Part shown: one piece after another, positions 24,605 to 34,470 of the stretch
How the letters are laid out: every line of letters begins with the position of its first letter
Numbering within the stretch: the stretch's first letter is position 1
Source of the DNA: Chrysomallon squamiferum
Lineage: Eukaryota > Mollusca > Gastropoda > Neomphalida > Peltospiridae
Direction of reading: 5' to 3'
DNA: 64,000 nucleotides
Assembly (NCBI GenBank): GCA_012295275.1
Contig: CM022670.1
Span: forward strand, 17,414,698-17,478,697
Notes under the pieces: model-generated
Told to the model about the DNA's origin: nothing
Database searches by the model: none
Seen by the model: the letters and a program-made list of their open reading frames with translations, nothing else
Program-made: the position numbers and the translations under genes

Positions 24605-25600
24605 CTGAAATACAAAATTTGTCTACTTAGCCTTGAAACATAAAATATAAATATGCTTTCCAGAACTGTGACAGATAGAGGTGAATTGGATACAAAACCA
24701 CTGGGAGTAATCGTTAGTCACTTAAAATTTAATGTCTTTTGAAATGCCCTCATTATAAGATAATAAAATATGTAATTATCATTTATTTATATATATGGCA
24801 AATAAGAATAAAAAAAATAAAAAAAATATAAGTTACAGTTTATACTGGTTAATCAAAGTCTGTTTAAATATGAATTAATCACCAAATAAATAAATTAAAT
24901 AGAAAGGTCATTTACCTCTGTCTGTTCCCAAATTCTGTCCAAGTCTTGCTACATACTGTACATTTCTTAAGTGTAGCAGTAATAGAATTCTTTTTGGGTT
25001 TTCTAATCATTGGACAAGCAGTGTCACGACTGATCTGAACTGAAGAAAACCTCTGAAAAGGTTGTGTTATGATCTGGCATATAACAAAACTATCTTCTTT
25101 ACTCAGTGTAACCAATTTACCTTCTTCATTTCCAACTCGACAATAATGGACTTTCCTGAAATATAAAATATGTCCAATTAGCTTGGAAATAGAAAATATA
25201 AATATGCTTTCCAGAACTGTGACAGATAGAGGTGAGTGGTGTACAAAACCACTGGGAGTAATCATTAGTAACTTCGAATTAAATGTCATGTGTAACTCTT
25301 TCTTTATAAGATAATAGAATATCAAATATATAGACAGTAATTATCATTTATATATATGGAAAACTATATATATTCAGTTATAATTTATACAGGTTAATTA
25401 AAGTTTATTTGAATATGAATTAATCATCAAATAAATAAATTAAATAGAAAGGTCATTTACCTCTGTCGGTTCCCAAATTCTGTCCAAGTCTTGCTACATA
25501 CTGTACACTTCTTAAGTGTAGCAGTAATATAATTCTTTTTGGGTTTTCTAATCACTGGACAAGGGGAGTCAGGACTGATCTGAGACCAGTCTGCCCAAAT
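24490..25600. repeat. Local tandem duplication, period about 545 bp
   Basis: Bases ~24490-25037 and ~25038-25590 are near-identical units; each includes the start of one exon, an intron and the end of the previous exon. The duplication created the hybrid exon at 24916-25155. Confidence 0.8.
24916..25155 (-). CDS. Copy A extra 80-codon exon created by local tandem duplication
   Basis: The exon has acceptor TATTTCAG before GAAAGTCC and donor CAGAG/gtaaat, with a length of 240 nt and phase 2 at both ends. Its first part (KVHYCRVGNEEGKLVTLSKE) is nearly the same as the start of the exon at 22716-24604. Its last part (KKCTVCSKTWTEFGN) is nearly the same as the end of the exon at 25461-27078. It is therefore a hybrid exon produced by a tandem duplication that cut through both neighbours, and it can be inserted in frame, adding a second HxC/CxxC pair. 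Confidence 0.6.
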
Positions 25601-27078
25601 TTCTGTAAGATTGACCACTTGAGAGTTTTTCTCTTCTTTAGCACTAATAATGGGCTGTTTCGAGATTGTTGAAATCCTTTTTATTAGTGATTCTGCCGTT
25701 TTCTCATGTAAAAGTGGAATATAGTATAGCAAGGTGTGACCACTGACATCAGCTGCTTTAGGATTCATTTGTTCCAAATGGTTTTGAATAAGATAGTCCA
25801 TTAGTTTATCATGTTTCCTTTTTGCTGCTACCATAACAGGAGTCCTTCCACGTGAATCTTGAAGTGCTGGATTGATACTGTCACACTTCAGTAATAACAT
25901 GACAGTTTTCTGATGACCTAAATAACATGCATAATGCAGTGGTGTGGACTTTTGCCAGTCCCCTATATTTGGATTAGCTCCTTTTTCCAGCAGCATCTTT
26001 ACAGATTCATCATGATTTGACTGGACAGCTTCGTGCAATGCTGTTCTGCCCATGAAATCTTTCAGATCAATTTCAACTCCTTGGTCAAGTAACCATTTCA
26101 TCATTTCTGTATTACCATGATATGCTGCTTGTGAAAGAAATCTACTGAGCAAATGTTTTTCATTTTTCAAAAAAGGAATATGATACATTGCAAGATTTGA
26201 AAAATCTGATTCTGCTTCTTTAATCAGCAATTCTTTTGTTGTATTTGTGATCTGAAAGGTTTCTCTCAAAGTTGGCAATAGCTTCAGAACTTCATATTTT
26301 TTCCATGACACTGCCAAATGAATCCCCTTGACAAAATCATCATTGGTCATACTTTCAAAGTAAAGTAATGGAACAATATTGGTATGTCCATGCTGGCAAG
26401 CATAATGGAAAGGCAGATGTCCATCAGGATCTTTGTCCCCTTGATCTTGAGGTGATGTGATAGTTTTATTATCATCTGTTGACTTCTGTTCAGACATATT
26501 TTCTTTTAACAGAATCTTGATGATTTCTTCTTCACCTAATTCTGCTGCCAAATGAAGTGGAGGTCTGTAAAATGAACTCTCAAAAGGAATGACATGCTGA
26601 CAGTAGATTTTTGCTAATTTTTTCATTTTTAACTGAATTGTGTAGCAGGTGAAATGTAAGAAAAGGTTTTCATCAAGAAGACCAGGATCAAGTCTAGGTA
26701 AAATATACATTGTAGATGTATTGCTCAGAGTGTAAAGAATATGTCTACAATTAAATCCATGTACATCCTCACATTCCAAATCAGGATCGAGTTGTAAAAG
26801 GTAAACGACCACATCCAGTTTGTTAAAATTAAGAGCACAGTGCAGTGGTGTGCGCTTATTCATATCTTTCATGTAAATCAGAGATCATCCAAACTGACCA
26901 ATCAACAATTCACAGACGTCCAGCTGACCTGACTGTGCAGCATAGTGTAGAGGTGTGGCCTGTCGGTAATCTCTCAACGTACAAGCATCTGCCTCATTAG
27001 GAAGTTTGTGTAGAATATCACAAAGAACTGCAGTATCTCCCAGAGAAGCAGCACAGTTCAACTGATCTACTGGAACAT
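25461..27078 (-). CDS. Copy A exon, ankyrin block 1 (contains in-frame TGA)
   Basis: This is a 1618-nt exon with acceptor TGTTTAG and donor AG/gtaaat. It codes about 538 residues with clear ankyrin repeats, for example ATPLHYAAQSGQLDVCELL, RTPLHCALNFNKLDVVVYLL, GRTALHEAVQSNHDESVKML, and STPLHYACYLGHQKTVMLLL. The C-terminal part leaves the repeats and ends with KKCTVCSKTWTEFGN, whose CxxC may pair with the HYC of the next exon as a small zinc site (inference). A TGA at 26885-26887 interrupts one repeat after LLIGQFG; the frame is open on both sides. The matching part of copy B lies beyond the window. Confidence 0.8.
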
Positions 27079-27374
27079 CTAAACAAAATTCATGTTAGAC
27101 ATTAAAACAAGTGTAAAAATAAGATATAAGAAAAACTAAATTCCTTCTTTTTTAAGGATATCCATTTATTTGTGGGTTATAACATACACGTTCTGACACA
27201 CTAGGAAAGCTAAGTTCCAAAAGCAGACCTAGTCAATGAAGCACACATTGGTGGGTACCAAGCCCTGGTTGCTGACCTCATTTTTGGTTGCTTTCAATCA
27301 GACTTTTGGTGTGTGATCCCAAGCATGACATTTTTATCATTAATGTAGATCTTTATAAAAAAAAGTTCTCTTAC

Positions 27375-27395
27375 CAGATGAAGAAAAATTAAATT
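27375..27395 (-). CDS. Copy A putative 21-nt microexon
   Basis: A 21-nt segment lies between a good acceptor (TTTTTACCTGCAG) and a strong donor (gtaagag). It codes EFNFSSS-like residues with phase 1 in and phase 1 out, so it can be included or skipped without changing frame between the exons at 29634-29817 and 25461-27078. Small size makes this a prediction from splice sites and phase only. Confidence 0.4.
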
Positions 27396-28540
27396 CTGCA
27401 GGTAAAAAAAATAAATAAACAGTCAAATCCAGCCAATTTGTTTGTTGTGAATTATGTTTTGTTTTAAAATTTACTTGATTCATAATAATAATAATAATAA
27501 TAAATAAATAAATAAATTAAAAAAATATTGCAGAATTTTAAATATAACATCTGTATTTATCAGTGTCTTTTTGTAATTTTAGTATACAATCCACTTAAAG
27601 ATTGACAAGAAAAAATGCACATAAAAAAAAAAAAAAAAAAAGACTTACATAAATGGCAGCTAAAAAAAAACATTTTTTTTTTTTTTTAATTAACTAACTA
27701 AATAAATAAATAAATATTTATTGAAGAATTAATTTTAATATTAACATATTAGATATATCACATCTTATGGTATCTTAGTGGTGAAACAAATATACTGTTC
27801 TGTAGGGTTACCTGTGAACAAGTAGAGACCTTTGTTATTCAATTAGATCTAATTAGAATAGAAAATAAATATATGAAAGAATATAGATAAATTTAATAAC
27901 TGTCTCTAGAGAGTGATGTACCAGTGAGCTAAAGCCACATTCTTTTAAAGACACACACACACACACAACTATATGCCCATGAAAATACATATAAATGAAA
28001 ATGCAAACATACGTGCACACATACACACTTGAGCAAGATGGAATCTGTATTATTTGCAAAATGACAGCTATATAAAATATACAGCATTATAACAAATAAG
28101 TAAGTTAATTTTAACTTTAATTTGACAGTGAATAATTTATAAATAAGTTCATTATGTCAGAAACCAAATAAATAAAGAAAAAGAAGTCTAGAAATTCAGA
28201 AGAAGGTATATGCATTCTACTGAAAAAGTGAGACCAGTTACCATGCTGAATAATAAAACGAAGTCTTTATCAGTGTTTTGGCTGTTACATAAACAAAACA
28301 CTTGGTTTCAATCTTTCAATATTTTACTATTAACATATTGACATAAGTTTACTTGATAAGACCTGTGTACCCGTTGGACAAAAGCTTTTTATCATGTTTG
28401 TTAATCAAACATTCATTAGTTTCCGAGAAATGTAGGATTTTGTCTTGTTTGAGGTTTTAAATTAAAAATTCTTGTCCTGTCTTGTTCCAAACAAATAATT
28501 TGTTTAAACCTGGTTTACTTTCAACAGATTTTATAGGCTC

Positions 28541-28585
<45 letters not shown>

Positions 28586-29307
28586 TATTATTATTATTAT
28601 TAAATAATTTCATATATACAATGTACCTTTGAAACAGTTTGTAAAATATTATATCCCAGCAATTCAAGTGTTTTATAATCAGTGGCAATTATAAAATTAT
28701 CAAAAAACTTCATTTTTCTGATCTGTGCTTCAATACTAAAATAACCTCACATTTCAGATAGTAATAATTTAAAATTTAACTGGAATGGTTTATTTAATAG
28801 CATCATTTGTAGTTTTTATTATTATTATTATTGTTGTTGTTGTTGTCTTTGTAAATAGCTGATGTTATTTAATATTTTAAAATGTTATTTTATTATTTCA
28901 ATTTATTTTTTAATATTTATTGGTATTTACTCAAAGAATATTTTATATTTAGATAAAAACAGATGATCTGCCATGAAATTAAAATTTTAAAATATATTAC
29001 ATTAAAGTTACTGTTATCAATAATACTTCTTATTAGTCATGAAGAGAATTTTACAAAAAGTTTGTGATGTTGATGTGAGCAGACAAACTATGTAGGGGAA
29101 ACACAAACTATGGTATTGGTGCAGGAAGAAATATACTGACTGTGCAGAGAGAATAAATATTAATTTAAAAAAAGAAAAGAAAGAACAACAACAAACAAAC
29201 AAAAACAAACAACAACAACAAACAGAAAACAAACAAGTTACTGATTGGTTTAGTAAGAAGCTGATAATACAGGTAAAAAAAAATGGTAGAAATAAATAGT
29301 AAAAACT

Positions 29308-29346
<39 letters not shown>

Positions 29347-29633
29347 TTTGGAATCCTTTATATGAAATATTTGGGACTGTTTCAGATTTTGTAATGCAAA
29401 GAGATAGCCTGAAAACGAATTCCATTTATATTTCTTATACAGGTAATAGAAATAGTCTGCCGGATTTTTTATAAAACATTTTAAAATAATTCTGTGAATG
29501 AAAAAATATTTGTAAGATATCACTATTTTTGCTGCTCATAAAACGTTTTGGATTTCGTACCTTTGGATAAGGGATCCTCAGTTTGTAATAACATTCTTCT
29601 GACATAATTAGAAATGTTTTCTATGAAAGATAC
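27396..29633. other. Long intron of copy A
   Basis: This lies between the second N-terminal exon and the microexon. It contains (TTA)n, (TG)-rich and poly-A tracts; no coding sequence is recognised. Confidence 0.5.
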
Positions 29634-29817
29634 CTGAATTGTCTGGAAAGTAACTGTTAACAGCAAAAGGAATAAACGAGAAGGCATCAGTTATTTCTCC
29701 GTTTAAGGCGGTTTTGAGGTCTTCCGGTGACCATTGCCTGAGCCCACTGTCTTCAAACAGACAAACCAATCCAATACATCTGGACCAGAAACGGCGGCCA
29801 TCTTTTTCAAAGGATAT
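29634..29817 (-). CDS. Copy A exon, N-terminal module part 2
   Basis: The exon has an acceptor after a long T-rich tract (TTTTTAAAG) and a donor CAG before gtatct. It is 184 nt, entered at phase 0 and left at phase 1, coding for 61 residues beginning ISFEKDGRRFWSRCIGLVCL and ending SYFPDNS. Phase joins cleanly to the exon at 30050-30422 and to both the microexon and the ankyrin exon that follow. Aromatic and cysteine content suggests it completes the globular N-terminal module; no known family is recognised. Confidence 0.6.
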
Positions 29818-29824
29818 CTTTAAA

Positions 29825-29830
<6 letters not shown>

Positions 29831-29897
<67 letters not shown>
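29831..29897. repeat. (AT)n microsatellite
   Basis: Almost uninterrupted TA repeats lie in the intron just upstream of exon 29634-29817. Confidence 0.9.
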
Positions 29898-29900
<3 letters not shown>

Positions 29901-30049
29901 GATAATAAATTTTTAAAAATTAAAAGAATTTCTAAAATTAAAAATGACTGTCACTGACACTCAACAGACTCCGAGTTTGATTAATAATCATTTAAAAATA
30001 AATTTTCAAAAGTGTATCTCATATTATTATTATTATTATTATTATTAAC

Positions 30050-30422
30050 CTTTCTGTATTGAACGTCTCGAAATACGAATGAAGGATTCAAATCTCTTTC
30101 AGGTGCTTTTGGCAGAATGTCGAAGACGCTTATAATTCTTTCCTGTGGTCGACGAACTTCTCTGTTCTTACGCAGAAAAATAAAACCTTTCTCGAAATAT
30201 GAAGCGAATGTCGAATGGATTTTTCGTCTCACTTCTGCTAGTGTGCTTCTCGATCTGACATGAAAATGTTTACTCAGAATGGACGGTTGTTCGGTACTAA
30301 TCGCCTGGAACTTGATCAGTATGTCCGGAGTTTTCTCCCTTGGAAGTGTTGGCGGTGAAGAGAAAACATACTGGCCTTTGTCATTGGTATCATTGTCCTT
30401 GGCAGAATAGTCTTTGGTAGCT
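30050..30422 (-). CDS. Copy A exon, N-terminal module part 1 (possible ubiquitin-like fold)
   Basis: The exon is bounded by an acceptor (ATCGTAG before AGCTACC) and a donor (AAAG before gttaat). The frame is open for about 124 codons. It starts with a polar stretch (TKDYSAKDNDTNDKG), then a region with strand-helix-strand character: ILIKFQAIST, then STLAEVRRKIHSTF, then GFIFLRKNREV. This is suggestive of a ubiquitin-like beta-grasp domain, but I do not recognise a family. It enters at phase 2, so at least one upstream exon with the start codon is missing. CpG is much more frequent here than in the ankyrin exons, as expected close to a promoter. Confidence 0.6.
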
Positions 30423-30427
30423 CTACG

Positions 30428-30459
<32 letters not shown>

Positions 30460-30544
30460 TACAACAACAACAATGATAAGAAAAATAATAATCGAACTCA
30501 ATATTACGGTAAAATGAAGCTTATTAGATTCCATCTAATTAGGA

Positions 30545-30545
<1 letters not shown>

Positions 30546-30604
<59 letters not shown>
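30546..30604. repeat. (TTA)n microsatellite
   Basis: About 20 TTA units; related TAA/TTA tracts lie at 30020-30047, 30428-30462, 28541-28603, 29315-29343 and 1935-1972. Confidence 0.9.
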
Positions 30605-30990
30605 CCTAGTTGTTGTTATTGTTATAAAGAAAACAAAAGAAAACATTAATAATAATAATAAAAAATAAAAAATTGTTTATTTTAACTATACAAAACAGGA
30701 CCAGATGTACCTAATAGTACCACATATTGTATCCCACCAACAGTTTTTTAAGATCCTCTTGGTTCAAAACTTTAATGAGCACTGAACATGTTTACGTCTT
30801 GTTGTTTTTTTACCCCGCGAAACAGATATTTTTAGCTTCATTTAGACAAGAGCCATAACTTACTTAATAATTTGCCTTCCAATATATTTTGAAAATGTAC
30901 GTTAAAGTTTACTTCCAAAGGCTAACCTCTGACGCCATAGTTATTAACGTTTATATATCCCTAACCGTTACAATTACATTTAATTATCTT

Positions 30991-30991
<1 letters not shown>

Positions 30992-31062
<71 letters not shown>
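30992..31062. repeat. (CT)n microsatellite
   Basis: About 70 bp of uninterrupted CT lies in the 5' region of copy A. Confidence 0.9.
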
Positions 31063-31065
<3 letters not shown>

Positions 31066-32344
31066 CTTCGGAAAATCGCATTTTTAAAAACAATACATGT
31101 AATCAAAACGAAGAAGAAGAAGGAAAAGGAAAAAAAAAAAATAATAAACTGAAGTAATAATAAATATCTTTTGAAAACATACATAAAGAAATAACGAACA
31201 TATATATAATACTAATCTTGTTCAGTAACCAGAAGTATATAAAACGCCCCTCTCAGCTATACGCCTGTAAGCCATTTGAAGTGTTTAATAATATAATTAT
31301 AGCTTCTATATATACATAAATATGAATAATCAAATATTGGACTGAAATCTAAATCTTAAATAGAAAGACACTTCTAAAAACTGACAAGACACAATATACA
31401 TGCACACAAACACACACGCACGTCACTGGTATATTACTATAGTCGCAATTTAGTTTCGTAACAGACCAAAGGTTATGTATTGTCAGGACTTGATTTTTTC
31501 ACACACAGAGACACACACACACACACACGAAAATTTTAATACTTTATCAGATAAAATTACTCTCCTTCACAATCTAAGAAGTAAAATATATAGATTGGTT
31601 AAAAAAACAAATTAATTTATTTTAAATAAAATAAGTTAATAAAATATTAGGAAGGTAAGTATTTTTGTTTTAATCCCTTTAATGCTGAGAACATGGACGC
31701 ATATGATACAAAATGCCAACCAAATTTTGTCACTTACCCCATAGTGCTGATCACTCTATCGATCCATGTTTTTGTTAATTATTTTGCAATTACTGACTGT
31801 AATCATCTTCTGATAATGACTTAAACTGGCAGTCATTTTCAGTCTGATAGATGAAGTCTGAAGAATTCGTGGTTAGAAATCGGTTATACTATGGAAGCGC
31901 ACACTGAACTAATAATTGACAGTGAGGATCTTTTATTCCTAAACAGACCCATGCATATTCATGTATGCATATTCATATATACATATTCAAATTTGTTTGC
32001 TTACTTAGACGTTGAAACTTATCTCTGGTGAGTTAACGATCTAGTTAAGAACAAACGTATCTGTTATTTTACATAGTCATGAAGTGGATACGTTGTATCG
32101 TAGAGTCAAATGTTTACACAATGATTTTGTGTTCTGGCTATGGCGTTTCCGTATAACTTGGTATGTATAATGGATACATTTTCTTACTGAACAATGTACG
32201 AACTCAAGAAACAAGTTGTTAATCCTGTTAGAAATGATAATATATAGTAAAATCTCCATGACACAGGTGAAGCCAAAACACAATATTGACGGCATTGTAT
32301 TTTGTATATTTGTACGCAGTTACTTTCTTCTTATATATATTATT

Positions 32345-32348
32345 CCGT

Positions 32349-32379
<31 letters not shown>

Positions 32380-32383
32380 TTTT
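32345..32383. repeat. (TTTA)n microsatellite
   Basis: Nine to ten TTTA units are followed by unique sequence. Confidence 0.85.
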
Positions 32384-32589
32384 ACGTGATATACATGGCC
32401 ATGAAAACTGACACTGTTACTCAAATCCTATCAGTTTTCTTAATTATTACGGTAACCTGATTAAAACACTGTAAATGTGATAATAGATCAATATACGAAA
32501 CAGTGTAAACGAAATTATAAACGTACAATACAAACTACCTGAACATACAGAATACGGTGTATATATTGCAGTAGTCTGCAATATAGTAG

Positions 32590-32900
32590 TAACAGAACTA
32601 GTAGCAATAGTTTTAGTAATAGCAATAGTTGTGATGGTGGTGATTGTCCTTACAGTAATAGTAGTAGTAGTAGAAGTAACGATATCACTATTATGTTGAT
32701 AGTAGTAATAGCAGCAGCAGTAGTAATAGTAATGGTATTAGAAAAATTAGCTGGTAGTAGTAACAGTAGTTGTAGTCGTAGTAATAGTATCAATTGAAGC
32801 TGTTGTAGTGGTAATAGTAGCAGCAGTAATAATAGTAATAGCAGTAATACCATTAGTAATAGTTGTTGTAATCGTAGCACTTGAACTAGCAGTATTTCTA
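32590..32900. repeat. Low-complexity AGT/AAT trinucleotide region
   Basis: Interspersed GTAATAGTAGTAG-like triplets give long reading frames of leucine or serine that are compositional only. Confidence 0.75.
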
Positions 32901-33846
32901 ATAATAGCAGTAACAGTTATAATTAGATATGAATACTATGCGAGTTTATAATGTACAGACGTGTTATTTGATGATGTACGTATATAAATATAAATATTCT
33001 ATATCCCAGATCATCAGAGTTCATAGAGCAAAGATTCATGAGAATATCCTATAATTAAAAGTATTTATCCTGATGATATATACTCATGAAAGGAACAGAA
33101 TTTAGTTGTATTCAAAACAATTCCATCCAAAATAACCGTAAAAATTAAAATATAATAGCGATAATATGTGCACATTTTCCTTTGTTACGGTGTTAGGCGG
33201 AATATTTTGCCATTTACAACAAAAATGCCTGAATCGCAGTGACAAAATGTATTTAAATTTGGGTTATCACCGACAGCTACACAGGGTTGGAAATAAATTT
33301 ATAATTCTACGAATCGATAATTTACAACCTTCTACTTCCCGGTTTCACACACGTTACGACATATATCAGTCTTCGGTGTTTCGTGTTATTACTTGATGAT
33401 TAATCCAGAATAAAGGCGTATGATAAGCCGCGTGATAAATCATTGCTAGATTAATCCAGACTTCAACCAGAAACCCATTATAATTTTATCAAATACTTAC
33501 TTCCTCAACTATGCGATTCTGTAATAATAATCTTACTAATATAATATAATATAATTAATAAATAAATAATAATATATTAATAACAGATATAATAATAATA
33601 ATAAATAACAGTATAGTGTAACTTTGATGAAAGAAGAAATAGTATAACTATATTCTGCATACATCTAAGTTATAGCGAAATATAACAAGAAGAGAATATA
33701 GTTAAAAATATTTGGACACGCGATTTTCTTATCTGTTCGTGACGTCGCCGCGTGAAGTTTGATCCATTAGTTTCTCTGTTTACTGAAGTATAAGCGAACT
33801 GTTTGAAGAAAAGTATGTAAAAAATTATCTCAGCTGATCAAACATG

Positions 33847-34470
33847 TTTCCCAGGGAGAGAATAATTGATAATGTAATGTCAATAAGAGATATAATAGAT
33901 TTAGCTAAATTAAGAAATGAAAATGGTTACTTGATCAAAATAATATCACAGTTTTATGTTAAAAGTGTAGAAAAATAAAATGAAGGAAAAATGTATTTCT
34001 TGGATAAACATTCTTTTCTAAAGATATCATTCTGTAACAAATATTTTTCACTACGGACAAGATTTTGTCTAGATACAGGAGTGAAAATTAACATCGATAA
34101 ATCAGAAATACTTTTATTTGTAACGCCAAACAAAATCATAATGCTTTTGATATTCCAATTACCTTTAAAAAGGAATGTGTTGCAATTTTACTTTAATTCA
34201 ATATTCTACTATGATTAGAAAAAAAAAAAAAAAAATCGTGTGTTTAAAAAATTCAATATGTTCGACTTAAAAAGACTGCTTTCCGTTGGTGACGTTGAAT
34301 TTATCATATTCATTATTTTCAGTGTTATATGATAAATCTGCTTTTATATAGAATTATTATCTACAGGGGAAAAATTGTACAAATCTGTCCTGTTTGTCAT
34401 CAAGACGTAGAAGATATGTTCCTTTTATTTTTATACTGCGATGAATTGTATGACCTCATATTTATTTTCA
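33847..34470 (+). mobile_element. Fragment of a LINE-type reverse transcriptase (decayed)
   Basis: Plus-strand pieces resemble LINE reverse transcriptase: ERIIDNVMSIRDIIDLAKLR (33855-33930 region), DTGVKINIDKSEILLF (near 34072-34120), and a late cysteine motif ICPVCHQDVED with LFLYCDELYDL (34370-34460). The pieces are too close together for an intact polymerase, so large internal parts are missing, and frames change between them. The clade cannot be assigned. Confidence 0.5.

Larger units (their letters stand above)
3704..30422 (-). pseudogene. Copy A: giant ankyrin-ZU5-ZU5-UPA-tandem death domain gene with broken frame
   Basis: Twenty-five coding exons can be chained on the minus strand by GT-AG sites with compatible phases, giving about 4600 codons. 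Order: N-terminal module, microexon, ankyrin block 1, CxxC/HxC segment, ankyrin block 2, an unrecognised ~800-residue module, ankyrin block 3, ZU5, ZU5, UPA, death domain 1, linker, death domain 2, acidic tail. By family this resembles PIDD1, UNC5 and ankyrin supramodules and would act as a cytoplasmic signalling scaffold; that role is inferred. The frame is broken by a TGA at 26885-26887, a 28-bp deletion near 18151, single-base losses near 15326 and 10560, a one-base gain at 8906-8911, and two extra bases near 4350, each judged against copy B except the TGA, whose counterpart lies outside the window. The first exon with the start codon was not found. It is either a decaying paralogue or a real gene with assembly errors. 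Confidence 0.6.
30423..33846. other. Upstream region of copy A, probably intron or promoter
   Basis: CpG is frequent here. No exon with a start codon in the right phase was found. There are several microsatellites. A TATATAAAACGCC on the plus strand near 31237 and a TGACGTC near 33741 are isolated promoter-like words. Confidence 0.35.

Noticed and set aside
26885-26887. TGA as selenocysteine
   Set aside because: The site is in an ordinary ankyrin loop, no cysteine-like catalytic context, and the gene is broken elsewhere.
30316-30534. Start codon of copy A at the ATG near 30534 with a hydrophobic run
   Set aside because: The hydrophobic run is (TTA)n translated; it enters the exon in the wrong frame.
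31230-31260. TATA-box promoter on the plus strand
   Set aside because: TATATAAA is expected by chance in this AT-rich sequence and no gene follows.
32650-32880. Leucine-rich open frame
   Set aside because: Compositional, from AGT/AAT triplets.
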